Shown here one piece after another: positions 23,282-34,733 of a stretch of DNA of 64,000 bases (position 1 is the stretch's first letter; every line of letters begins with the position of its first letter). The notes beneath the pieces are model-generated. The model was not told the DNA's origin and ran no database searches. It saw only the letters and a list, made by a program, of their open reading frames with translations. This DNA comes from Linnemannia elongata (Eukaryota; Mortierellomycota; Mortierellomycetes; Mortierellales; Mortierellaceae), in assembly GCA_036320915.1 (NCBI GenBank), contig JAXBDG010000010.1, forward strand, positions 1,984,001-2,048,000, written 5' to 3'. The position numbers were made by a program, and so were the translations under genes.

Positions 23282-24067
23282 GTATGCTGGTCATCTACTT
23301 GAATGAAAGCGGTAAATACCTTTTCCAACCCGCAACAACAAAGTATGGCAAGGACAAAAACTACTTGAGAGCTCCGCTCATTAAGCCGAGCCAGATGGAC
23401 ACCTTTTCTCCTTTCTTGTCTCTTGTTTTATGTTGGTCTTGTGCGTACGGTATACGTTTACAAATAAATTGAGCCCGCCCCTTTATTTCCTTCATGTCGG
23501 TGCGCAAAATAATGTTTGGTTTTGCCGGTTCGAACAGATTCCCGTTCATTGTGCCACACACATACCTTTCTAAAGGGGGGCGTATGAAAGGGTCTTCTGG
23601 GAAGGGAGGGAGAAGAGTGTATAAGTGAAAGGGGGTTTTGAGGGTAAACGCGCGCATTAACGAAAGTGAGGGGTGTTGTTATGTATGGTGGGGAAGGGGG
23701 GGAAGTAGTGAGAGAGAGAGGTGGGCGTATTTTAGTTTTCTGTTGTTGCTGCTGATGTTTATTTTTACTTTGTTCTTCATCGTCATACACAATCAGATTT
23801 GACCTGGCCTGAACGGAGGAATTAGCAGCAAAAAGTGGGTCAACTTAAGGAAAGGGAATGTTTCTCTTTGTTTACCTTGCCTTTTCACGCATAATCTCAA
23901 TTGGAGTATACAGGAAGGGGGGGTTGAGTAGCGGTGGTCATTCATTCGGCGAGGGTATCCTTTAACTCGCTGGATTAGGGTTGAGTTTTTTTTGCGCCTT
24001 TTTTGTGTGATTATATGTGTTTAGTGCAGGACTTCACTCTTTGTTTAATTACCCCGGAGGATGGGGA

Positions 24068-24075
24068 TATAAAAA
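24068..24075 (+). promoter_or_regulatory. TATA box of chitin deacetylase
   Basis: TATAAAAA about 190 nt upstream of the start codon. The leader between them has three tandem tacactct units and a C/T- then CA-rich stretch. Confidence 0.55.
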
Positions 24076-24263
24076 GGGATGCAACCGTTCCCTTTTTATC
24101 CATCATCCAAACTCTTCTCCTTTTTTGTTCATTTCCATCCCTCTGGACACTTTTACACTCTTACACTCTTACACTCTCCCTTCCCAATTGAACTCCAACC
24201 CAAACAGCACTCATAACAACCAACAACCCTCAGCAACCTCAACAACACCCTTCAACTGCAACA

Positions 24264-25650
24264 ATGTACCTGAAGCTCTCAGTCATCGCAGCGCTGGTCG
24301 CCGTCGCCACCGCAGCACCCTCCTCAACCACTGTCGTCGCCCCCGCGCCTTCATCCACCTCCGCCTCTGCCCCCTCCGGCTCTAGCACCCCTGCCCCTCT
24401 CATCCCCCTCCCCCCCTTCAGCGGCACCCTCGTCGGAGCTTACCCACCCCAGGACCAAACCGCTCCCACCGACACCCCACTTGTGAAGCAATGGCTCGCA
24501 GAACTCAACCTCACCAACATCGCCACCTGGCCTGTCGTCCCCTTCACCGCTGCGGGCGATCCCAAGAACCCTAGCGCCATCCCAGCCGCCTCATGTGATT
24601 GGACTGAAACCAACTGTATCAATAAGGATTTGACGACTTGTCCTTTGGGTGTTTGGGGATTGACTTATGATGATGGCCCAACGACGTTCAGTGGAAAGTT
24701 GTATGATTTCTTGGACACCACGGATCAGAAGGCGACCTTGTTCTATATTGGATCAAATGTTGTGCAGAACCCGGCGCTCGCCAGAAGAGCTTGTGGAGCT
24801 GGACATCAGATTGCAGTCCATACTTGGTCGCATAACCCTTCGACTAGTTTGACGAATGAGCAGTTTGTGGCCGAAGTCAAGTATACTGAGATGGCGATTA
24901 AGGAGCTCTGTGGATTCACTCCTCGTTACTTCCGCGTAAGTTTTTTACTTTTTCTTTTCTCTTCTTTTTCTTGTTGGTTACTTGCAATGTCCCCCTTTTT
25001 TTTTCTTCTCTTCTTCATCCATTCAAACATGACCCTAATACTAACCTTCTCAAAACTCCCTCCCCTAATTAATCATCCACAAATAGCCCCCATACGGTGA
25101 CATCGACGACCGTATCCGCGGCCTCCTCTGGGCCATGGGCTACACATCCGTCATCTGGGACCTTGACACCAACGACTGGATGATGGCCCCCGGCGGAACC
25201 CGAACCATGGCTCAAGTCGACGCCGCCTTTGCCCAATGGATCGCCGCCGCACCCACCGACAAGACAGGTCACATGGTCCTCGAACACGAGCTCTACGCCA
25301 ACACCGTCGACGCCGCAATTGCCAACCTCCCCAAAGTCCAGGCCACCTGGAAGGCCATGCCTGTGTCCGCTTGTATGAACGATCCTCATCCTTACCAAGA
25401 GAAGAATATCACATTGGCAACTATGGATGGTGCCAAGACTGGTGTTACCAACGGAAACACAACCACGTCTTCTTCGACTACCGCTGGCGGTTCGACGGCG
25501 ACTGGGTCGGCTGGTACTTCAACAGCCTCGGGAAATGCTTCTCATAGCACTACCGGTTCAGGAGCTGTTTCGAATATGGTCGTTTCTTCTTCTGTCACCG
25601 TCTTGGCCGCTGCTGCTGCTGCTGTCGCTCTCGGCCAGATGCTCTTCTAA
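24264..25650 (+). CDS. GPI-anchored chitin deacetylase (CE4)
   Basis: Removes acetyl groups from chitin to make chitosan in the cell wall. Two exons (24264-24935, 25087-25650) give 411 residues. Residues 1-18 are a signal peptide. A Ser/Thr/Pro-rich linker follows, then the NodB-type deacetylase domain from about residue 128. Motif 1 is GLTYDDGPT (catalytic base and metal-binding Asp). Motif 2 is AVHTWSH, with the two metal-binding His. Motif 3 is RYFRPPYGDIDDR, which spans the splice junction. Motif 4 is WDLDTNDW, and motif 5 near residue 287 is MVLEHEL, with the catalytic His. The C-terminus has a Ser/Thr/Gly-rich stalk and a hydrophobic Ala/Val tail of about 20 residues, a GPI-attachment signal. 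The 151-nt intron is GT-AG. Family and catalytic set are clear; chitin rather than another polymer is inferred from fungal context. Confidence 0.95.
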
Positions 25651-26430
25651 AGCAAGCAAACATCTATCTCAACTCCACTCTACACACACACACACCCCAC
25701 TCCTTCACGCTCAACATCCTTTCAGATTTACCAAAAAGACATAAATATATAGAATACATTTTACACTCATCTTTGAATAAACAAATCCACTTTCAATTTA
25801 ACCGCGCGATCTCCCAAATGCTGCCACTATCAATGTTACTCTTTTACGTTTCTTTGGGGTCCTTAGGGGAGAGGTATATGGACGCGCTTCCCCATACTAT
25901 CCCGCCTATATTTGTCCTTTCACAACTAGCCATTTAGTTTTCCTGAACACAATGTGAAAATACACATGCCAATGCGATGAAACACGATGAATAACGCTGA
26001 AAAAAAAAACCCGATGAAAAGCGAACTGCCACATGTCATCCGTGCCTAGCAGCGGCTCCAAACCCCCTTCAAAGGCAAGCCATCCATTCATTCCTTGCCT
26101 AGAAACCCCTCCTTCGGCGGTATGTTTCTAGAAAGACTCTGCCTGTCTCTGCTCTTTCTTGATCGCATACAAAACAAACAGTGTCACCCTTTCTCGCGTT
26201 AACCCCGATCGCCTTTTTATTGATTGTGAATTATTTATTCTCAGTCAGGAAAGACACAAAGAATTGGAGCGTAGGTTTGTTTACAACGTTGTACAATGCA
26301 CGGGGAAAGAATGGTAAACAGTAGGGCAGAAAAGAGAGTTGAAAGAAGTACAAAGAAAGAAAGCAAAGTGTTACAATGAAAAGGAATCTTATTTTTTGGG
26401 GGGGTACTAAACAGCAAAGTAAAAGTGGTA
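25651..26430. other. convergent 3' flanks
   Basis: Intergenic region between the converging chitin deacetylase and PPP4R1-like genes. It includes a TACACACACACAC microsatellite just after the deacetylase stop and its likely poly(A) signal. No gene seen. Confidence 0.55.
25776..25781 (+). terminator. poly(A) signal of chitin deacetylase
   Basis: AATAAA 126 nt after the stop codon. Position and sequence are typical. Confidence 0.5.
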
Positions 26431-29400
26431 TTAGGGTGCGCTAAAGGCGGAGGTGGAGCTTGCCATGGGCGAGAAAGGCGAAAACGCCACCTTCCCAGGA
26501 TGAGGAGACGTTGCTCCTGACGCCACGATCGCTGCATACGACGGCGAGCCAGGGTCCTTATATGCCAAAGCTCGTTTTGTCGTTCCATTGGCGTCGGTGG
26601 TAGTGGAAGGCGCGGTGTTGATGGGTGAGATCGATAATGGTGGCGGGACTGCCTTCTTGCCCAATGTGCCTGTGGCCTGTAGCTTCGCATTCAGCACTCG
26701 CAACACCTGCTCCTCCGGTGACCGTCCTGTTGTCGATGGCGAACCTCCATTTCGAGTGGCTGATTGTGCTGCATCTACTGTCACGGCTCCCCGGTTACCT
26801 CCCATCGGCACCAGAACCTTTTTGGGGCTGTGGTTGCTGCCGGTGTCCTCCTTCTTGACCAACGCGGCATAGCTGAGAGGGGACGGTGCCAGTGCTTGAG
26901 AAGTCAATGCTGCTGCCTGTGCCGACGGTGCGCTCGCGGGTGACAGTGGAGGGTATTGCGAGACCGCCGGGGTCGTGACAGGGGCAGGCAGGACCAATTC
27001 GTGTTCTTTCACCAGCTCAGCATCGTTCGCAGGTCGGCCGCTGTCGTGGGAGAGCTCTTGGCCAGCAAGAGTATTTTCGTTGCTACCAGAGACAACGACC
27101 GCCACCCGTTCGCCTGATCCATCTTGAACCGCTTCCTCCATTGCAACCTCCATTGGGGAGTCCGTCTTTGTTATCGCCGTCGATTCTATCGTAGGTGTTA
27201 CCGTGCTGGTGACTGTGGCGCTCGTGCTATCCACGCTGGCTCTAAAGGCTTGAAGCTTCTTAACGAATGTGTCCTCGTCATCATCCTCATCAGAATAGCC
27301 ATCGCTGAATCGACGGGGTGCGTCAAACAAGGACAACGACTCGTCTTCACCCTCTCCAAACTGCCTTGGCGCATCAAAATCGCCCTCTCCCTCATCAAAC
27401 TGCCTTGGAGCATCAAAGAGCGACACACCCTCGCCATCATCGACCTCGTCCTCATCCCAGTTTCGTTCCTGCGCCTCCTTGGATCCCAGTGATGCCGAAA
27501 ACGACTTGTGAGTGCCGTCTCCCGAGCCATCCTCCTCATCGTCATCAATCTCGCCATGGATATAGTCCCAGCTCGTCTTGGGTTTCCGGATCTCCTTGCC
27601 AGAGACAGTCAGCTTGTTGTTGACCATCACTTTCATGCCGAGACCTATGCTGTTGCGGTTCCTAGGCTTGTTCGAGATCCCTTTGGCTTTGGCAGATTTC
27701 AGGTAATCCAAGTTGTCGTCACTGCTCTCGTCCTCCTCGCTGTCGGTTTCGCCCTCCTCATCGTCATCGTCTTCATCCTCGTCACTGCCCTTCTCACCAG
27801 CCAAGACCTGCATCTCCTCGTCGCCGTCGGCATCTTCGTCTCCTTCGGCAATCGTCGCGACGAGACTCCGGTCCGAGGAAGCGCCGAAAGGTCCATTCTT
27901 CTTGCTCTTTCCTTTGGACTTGCTCGACTTTTTCTTCTTCTTCTTTGGCTTAGGGAGTTCGGCGGGTCCTCCAGCATAGATACGAACATCACGATCTGGG
28001 TCGTGCTGCATCGTCGTCAGCAATCCTTGTAAGCGGTTGGACTCTGGCGTGTCGTTATAGAATCCGCTGTCGATAATCCAGGTCACGACTCTGGAGACCC
28101 AGATGCGGACATTGACTACAGTATCCGTCGCCAACCGCTCAATCAGCAACGTCAAGAAGTGCTCCTCAAAGTCCTCGACCGTCATGCCCGAATCCAACAG
28201 CGACTGGATAATTTGGACCGCCACCACACGAGATCGAAATCCTCCTGTCGTGGCAAACTCAACAGTCTGTCGGACAACCTGGCTCTGGATGGTGGTCGTC
28301 CTGTCTGCATCGTCCTGATCTGGGACAGTGGCAGGGGGAGATGCTGCATTCGCAACAGCTGCCGATGGTTTTGTTGTAGATGCAAAAGTGGATGACGCCG
28401 ATTCAGTGGCCTCTGCAAAAGTCCCGTTCGACAAGGCCTCCTGGGTCGTGTCAGTGGGTCCATTCAACTGTGCCGTTAGATCTTCCATCTCAACATCTTC
28501 GCCCTCGCCAAAGCAGCCCGGGACTGGTCCATCCTCCTCCTCCTGCTCAGAAATATCAGCAACCTTGGACGATGATGTCCTGGGATCATAGGGTCCAATG
28601 CGAGTACTGGCGTCCCAAAGTGCAGGGAAAGCCATCACTCCGGATTCGCGAATGGTTGAGACAGAGTCTGTGCACGCCCGTATACTCAAGGGAATAAGAA
28701 CCTCGACCAGGTCCTGGCCGTCTGCGATCTCACATAATCCTGGAAGTTGTCCTGCCAAAGAGTCGCGCAGGCGCCAGTTGCTTGACTGTTCGAGTTCAAG
28801 CCATGCAGTGTTGAGATTCCTCAGAGCCTCAGAGCGTTTCTTGGGCGAGAGACACGTTATGAACTCGACAACATGTCCGATCACGCCCTCCTTGACCTCG
28901 TCCTCCGCCACGAGACACTCCGAAAAAGCCGTTGCCAAGTCGCGGTCGGCGAGTTCTGGTCCGAGAATCTTGGCCACCTCGTGCAACGAACATGCCAATG
29001 ACCTCCTGATAGGGAATCTGAATGTTCCGGCAAGCTTCATGTACACTGGCTTCATCTGAGGCCATTTTGACCGACCCGCAGTCAAAACAACAGCTATAAC
29101 CATACGTACAACAAATAATGGACGATTAGAATAAGAGTTCTAGCTCATACGCAATAACACAACGATCGCTCAAAGGAGTCATACCTGGGAAGCTGAAGGC
29201 GCACATCACTGCCAGCTCATGCTCATTCATAGGCTGCTGACCCATGTTCAAGAAATGGTTTAGAAGCGTGTCTGGGACATTGCCCTGCCCTAATCCGTAA
29301 ATGACTTCTCCCAGGACCTCCATTGCCGAGTTGCGCACATTCCTGCTAACATCTGCAGCGTAAATGTCGTAAATCTCCTCGACTTTTCTGATCCTCAGGT

Positions 29401-32340
29401 CCAGTGGCAAGGTAGAAGAAAAGGTCGCCAAGACTGTGCAACACGCCCTGCGGATCTCCCAACTGTCGTCACGCACAAACAAATCGAAGAGGGGAAGCAT
29501 TTTGTTCACCACCACATCCTGATCCACGACCTTGCACAATGTTCCCAGAGCCAGCACAATTTCCTAGTGGTTGGGAGGAGAATTATGAATCAGTTCACGA
29601 AAACACCTGTTTACAATGTGGCATTAGCGTGGGATGCGCAGCAAGCGATATATGTCGGGATGGATAAGTACCTTGCGGACATAAAACTGCGAATGCGTCA
29701 TAAGTTTCTCCAGTTTGGGCAGGACAAACTCGGTACAGCGTATTTTTCCAAGAACGTTCGCCAACGATGTCAGCAGCTATAAAAACAGGATTTTGTCCAA
29801 TACATCCATTCATTAGTTCATTCCTTTGACAAAACAGCAAGACGCAGCATAGGGCAAAATGATATTGTTGCAGTATTGGACTTACAACAACAACGAGCAT
29901 CTTGCCGAGCTCCGCCTCGCCATCCTGTTCCTCGTTGTTGTCCGCCGAGAATGGGTCGTGTGAATCTTCTCGTACATGGGTGGAACCCTCGCCAGTCGTT
30001 TCATACAATCTCTCCAGTCCGTTGACGATACCATTCAAAATCTCCCTCTCCAGCAAGTCTTCTGAAATGTTTTCCGCCACAGTGACAACAGCCTGCCGCG
30101 TCTGGTGAGCGATACCTGCATTTTGGTCGAGAAGAAGGTTGATAAAGATGGGTGTGAAGGCGTTATGAGGCAGAGTCGAGGGATCAGTTAGCTCCTGAGT
30201 TATGATAGTATCTTGACCCTGCACGGCGATTGAGAGTTTTGCTTGTGTCTCCTCATCCGTCCTGACTCTTGTGTGTTGGAAAAAGTGAAGAACAATCTTG
30301 TCCAGTTGCGATGCCAAGACTTCACGAATAGAATCCTTTGCATCGGCCGAGAGTCCTTGAAGAACGGGAATGATAGTGGAGATGGCGTCGCTGATTGGCA
30401 TCTGAGAGAGATACTGTAGAATATTGGCAGTCAGGCGTGACCTATAAAGCGATAACATAGAGGTGAGACGTGTTAGAAGGGTCGTTCCTGTCAGCAAGAA
30501 ATACATGTCAATTGCCTTTATTCTACTCGCCCACTTACCGGTGAGCGTCGTATGTGCTTTCGAACTGGAGGCGGATCTGTTCAAAAAGGGGGATCTGCTC
30601 GTCAGCAAAGACCTTTTCCACATTCTCGCCAAACTCCAGATGTGACCTTGGGGGAGTTGGATCTAAAAAAGCGCCACCAATCAAGAACAAGTAGGCCATT
30701 TTTTTTTGTTTGTCAGAGATCGGAAGACGAAATTCTCATAAAGGTTGTCTGAACGCTACACGCGTCGAGATCGAGAGAGCACTGTTTGTTGTTGTCTGCC
30801 GTAATTTGGTGTCGCTTTTATGATCATCCTGTTGAAGCAATTAAATGTTTTACCTGCATTCTCGAGATTGGGGATGTCTCCGTCGAGGGGATCGTATGTG
30901 TCATCCACTTCGGGAACAACCAGATAGTCGAGCCGCTCCCTGTCGTCCTGTTCTCCCTGTACCTCTTGCACCTCCTGCTCCATCTGTGTGTCTTCCTCGT
31001 CCTCAAAGAAAAAGCCAAGATCTATTGACAAAGAAAAGGACCACAATTTGGTCAGCCCACATGCGATATATAGGCCAAAGCGAAACCATGATTCCTGTGT
31101 ATCCTATCGGCCTGAGCAGACGACTGACAGACAGCCCTTCCTGCTTGTTGCTTGGCAATGGCCAATGTTCATTTTTTTGAAAATGTCGTCATGGCTGGAC
31201 CACAAGTCTTGTGCAAAAACAAGTACGCTATTGAGTTGACTTTGCCCCTTCCCAGTCTGTTCCCCTCTTCTCCTGATCCCCCCTTTTTTTTGTATTGCTG
31301 CAAGGAACTATTGTCAATCATCCTGCCAACAACAGTAAACAACAATCCGTTTCCCGTTTCCTGTTCCTGTGATGACATGGATGACTTGTCAGGAAGTGAA
31401 CAACAATGAGAAAAACGAGCTGGTTGCTCTTTTTCATTCTTTTCTTTTATGTTTTGTTGTCTCCTGTTTCCTCCGTGTTTGCTCCTGTTACTCCATATCA
31501 GTATCTTTGAAGTTTTTTTGTTTCTGTTTGCTCAAAACGCTCCTTTTTGCCATTTTTTTGTCCTTTTTTGTCCTTTTTTTGTCGTTTTTGATGTTGTGAA
31601 CAGCCTTGCCCCAACCGGGTGTTTCTCTTATCCCTTCTGTTTGTTGTTTGTTGTCGTAAATAGTCGTGATTGTGAATAATAGCCAGTGCAAAGTGTTGCG
31701 TTTTCCTCTCCTGTTTGATGTCGCTGTTGATTGTTGTAGGTGTAGTTGTTTGTTCGCCGGCCATTTATAGTTCCTTTTTCCTCGCCAAGTCCTTTGGTCT
31801 CCGTTGGCGTCCTCCGTCTAGATAGTTTATCCTGTCAGTTCCCTCGTTCCCTCGTCCCTTCGATGCGCTTGAAGTGTCAGTTTCCCGCTCAATTTTTTTT
31901 GTTGTTGTTGTATGTATCTCTTGTCTTCCTGCCGGTTGGTCGTTATTGCGTAGTCTCAGTCCAGTTCGCCTTCCTCCACTTCCGTCTGTTCTGTACAGTT
32001 GCAGACATAAAAAAAAAAAGATCGATCGATTCCATAATCGCTTTGCCTGAGATGCCGACGAATCGTCATCGTCCTTATTTGTAGTGTTCTCCGTGCGACT
32101 GGACTGAATTGCAATGTGACTCCGCAAGCAACAGGCCAGAAGCATTAAGCAGCTAGAGGGCAGGCTGTAGCTTATTTGATGTGATCCAATGTCTGCTTCC
32201 TTCCTGTGTTGAGTCTCCATTAATGTATAGTGTGATGAGCAGTAACAGGCATCTTTCTGTGGGTCACAGGTGCTTTCCTGACGAGTAGCTTGTGGATGGA
32301 TATGAAGTAGTGACTGTAAAAAAGTCTACTTACCAGCCAT
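26431..32340 (-). CDS. PPP4R1-like PP4 regulatory subunit
   Basis: HEAT-repeat scaffold that binds the catalytic subunit of protein phosphatase 4. Seven exons (32334-32340, 30854-31021, 30539-30662, 29886-30441, 29672-29776, 29185-29563, 26431-29093) join in frame to give 1333 residues. The N-terminus is acidic (FFFEDEEDTQ). HEAT repeats follow, with landmarks QMPISDAISTIIPVLQGL, DDSWEIRRACCTVLATF and CAFSFPAVVLTAGRSKWPQM, the last crossing a splice junction and matching the metazoan CAYSLPGVALTLGRQNW-type signature. SLACSLHEVAKILG also aligns with that family. The last 450 residues are a Ser/Asp/Glu-rich tail with long acidic runs, a SKSKGKSKK basic patch and Pro/Ala-rich segments, probably disordered. 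The first coding exon is 7 nt (ATGGCTG) across a 1312-nt intron. A start at 31046, inside that intron and in frame with exon 2, is the alternative. Family is confident, first exon less so. Confidence 0.88.
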
Positions 32341-32905
32341 GAGAGTATTGATTGTTGAAGTTGATGCGAAAAGGAAGGTGTAAGCGAGAGTATGAAGAGT
32401 AAGAGAGTGTGTGTGATGCAAGTGTGAGCCGATGAGGAGGGGTGAAGAAGCAGTCAGTCGTTAAGAAGAGAAAGAGAAAGGGAAATAAAGAGAGGGTGTC
32501 GTGTGTGTGCGATGTTGTAAGTGGTCGTGTATGGTATTCGGGCGAAGGTGGGTAGGTTGGCAATGTAGAGGAAGAGAGAGAACAATGAAAGAGAAAAAGA
32601 GAAAAGAGCTTCTTTTTTTTTTTTCTTTGTTGGGTGATGATGCGAAAGGGAGAGGAAAGGGGTGGAGACGAGGGAGAGAGGGATGATGACAAAAGAAAAG
32701 GAGAAGGGATGTGTGTGGTAAAAAAAGAAAAAGAGATAAAAAAAAACAAGAAAAAAGAAGACGAAGAAGAAGAGAAAGAGAAAGAGAAAGAGAAAGGAAG
32801 AGTGTGTGTGAGAGAGAGAGAGGCTGAGAGCAGTTCTTGACAAAGGGATATAGAGAAAGAGAGAGATGGCCCACACACAGTCAGGTAGAATCAAAAAGGT
32901 CGGGT

Positions 32906-32925
32906 TGTGTGTGTGTGTGTGTGTG
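32906..32925. repeat. (TG)10 microsatellite
   Basis: Ten TG units in a purine-rich promoter-side region. Confidence 0.9.
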
Positions 32926-32976
32926 CGGGCTCAGATAGGAAATCAGTGGAAGTGAAAGTGGAGGGAGGGAAGGGAG

Positions 32977-33002
32977 GGAAGGAAGGAAGGAAGGAAGGAA
33001 GG
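32977..33002. repeat. (GGAA)n microsatellite
   Basis: Six full GGAA units plus GG, preceded by related GGGAGGGAA units. Confidence 0.9.
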
Positions 33003-34733
33003 GCCGGACTACTAGATTACTAGATGAAGGTATGGCACTAACAAAAGCACAAGGCAGGGTGTGCTTGGTGGGTGTAAGCACACTATTAAGGTACAGATAG
33101 AAAAAGAGTTTTTAAAAGAACAGGTTTTTATGCAAGAGTTGTTCACCATATGAATACACGAAAGAGGTCGAATGAAGACAAGGATCAACAACAACAAACA
33201 CTCCTCATGTCGAGAGGGAAGGTGATGAATGAACTGTGAGAGTGAGTGAGAGGAGAGAGGCGTACTATCTCTGAGCAAAGAAGAAGGCGCATGAGTGGCC
33301 AGGTCTCAGACTGATCAAAAACCCTTTTCTCTCTCACTCATTCTCTCTCACTCGCTCTCTGGCCCTCTTTAATGAATGAACTGTGAACGGACGGACGGGG
33401 TTTGACCGATGGACTGATTGCTGTTGTCTGTCGATGCTCGTTCCTGACTTTCTCCTCCTGCACTTAACTTTACTTTTCACTTGCAACACATACCTCAGGA
33501 TGTACACCCATCATCATACTCAACTGGATACCTTTCACCAACTACGACGAAGACCTGGCACCATTCGAACCACTGCAAAATCCCTTCTTCTCTTCATTTC
33601 TGGTCGTGTGCCTCATTGGCTGACACTCAATTCAACTCTTCTTCTTCACCTCCTCCCCTTTTTGCAAACAAAAATCCTCAATTCTTTTTTCTTTGTCGGT
33701 CCACCCTGCCAACCAATCGCTCTTATTCGACCTTCGAGCAATCTACAATTCGAGAAAGAGTACCTCATGTCTCCCTTTCGCTGCACTCCTCTTTTCATCT
33801 CCCTCCTACTCCTCCTTTTTGCCCATCCTCCTATTCCTCTTTACTATTTTACTCCTCTTTTCTATCCCATTTTCGTTTCTTCGAATACTAATCCTCCGGT
33901 CAACCGCCCCCTCGCTCCATATATCTCCTATTGATCGACTCTACCTCACCACACTCAAGATACTTCGCAGCAGGACTCCTTTATTTCGTGATGTTTGCCA
34001 CAAAAGACAATACGACACATTTTGTTTTTACTCCTAGTCTGTCCTCACTGTACATTTTTCAACCCTTCCTCTGGGGCATGCCTTTAACTTCCCTCAATCG
34101 TTTCATGCTGTTTTTATCTCGTTTCCACCAAAGGCCCCCCCTACCCCACCCCATTGTCCATCGACCCCACAGTGATTTTTTTTTTTGTATCGTCTCGCTC
34201 TACCCATCCCTCCATCTCTCCCTCCCCCCCTTTCCAACAAAAAAAAAAAAAAAAAGGGAAAACAGAATGGCGCCAGGGAGTGGGCTCAAAAATAAAATAA
34301 TTGCGATCCTCTTCTTTACTTTTGGGCCGGTGCACCACCACCTCTACCACTACAACTACCACCAGACCCTTCCTTCCCCATCTAAAAACTTTTTACCCCT
34401 TCTCATTTTTCGAACCACAAATTGGATAGTAGGCTAGGGGGTTTTTTGTCCGTTATCTGTTTGTTGAGTGTTTTTTTTTAATATTATCATGTGGAAAACA
34501 AATAACAACACCACAAAACAAGAACAACCCTTATCCCGCAACAAACAGATATTTACTACCGACTCTGCCCATACTCATTTTATTCTTCTTTCTTGTGCGA
34601 CATTATTTCCCTTGACTCTTTCTGATTCGTTTTTATTTTGAATGGCCATTTTCAAAGGGCAAAAAAAAAAAAAAAAAAAAGTTGACCTGGGGCGTATCAG
34701 TTGAATCCTCTACCAACCTACGGCCACCCAAGT

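Larger units (their letters stand above)
20597..24263. other. 3.7-kb intergenic region
   Basis: No supported gene. It contains a 25-nt T run at 21530-21554, a 24-nt A run at 23258-23281, C runs near 21757 and 22070, and the promoter of the chitin deacetylase gene at its right end. Short frames near 22.5-22.9 and 23.4-23.8 kb lack recognisable domains. Confidence 0.55.
32341..34733. other. promoter and low-complexity intergenic region
   Basis: About 2.4 kb upstream of the PPP4R1-like gene. The plus strand is extremely purine-rich from about 32.45 to 33.02 kb and pyrimidine-rich from about 33.3 to 34.4 kb, so the long Leu/Phe/Ser/Pro frames here are composition artefacts. It contains TG and GGAA microsatellites, A runs near 34240 and a 20-nt A run at 34661-34680. 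No gene is supported. Confidence 0.6.

Noticed and set aside
32330..32894. Minus-strand frames of 137-182 residues that look membrane-like
   Set aside because: All three frames are open through a C/T-rich tract (minus strand), giving Ser/Leu/Phe low complexity; this is promoter DNA.
33383..34437. Overlapping frames of 110-183 residues rich in Leu, Phe, Ser, Pro
   Set aside because: Produced by the pyrimidine-rich tract; three frames are open at once.
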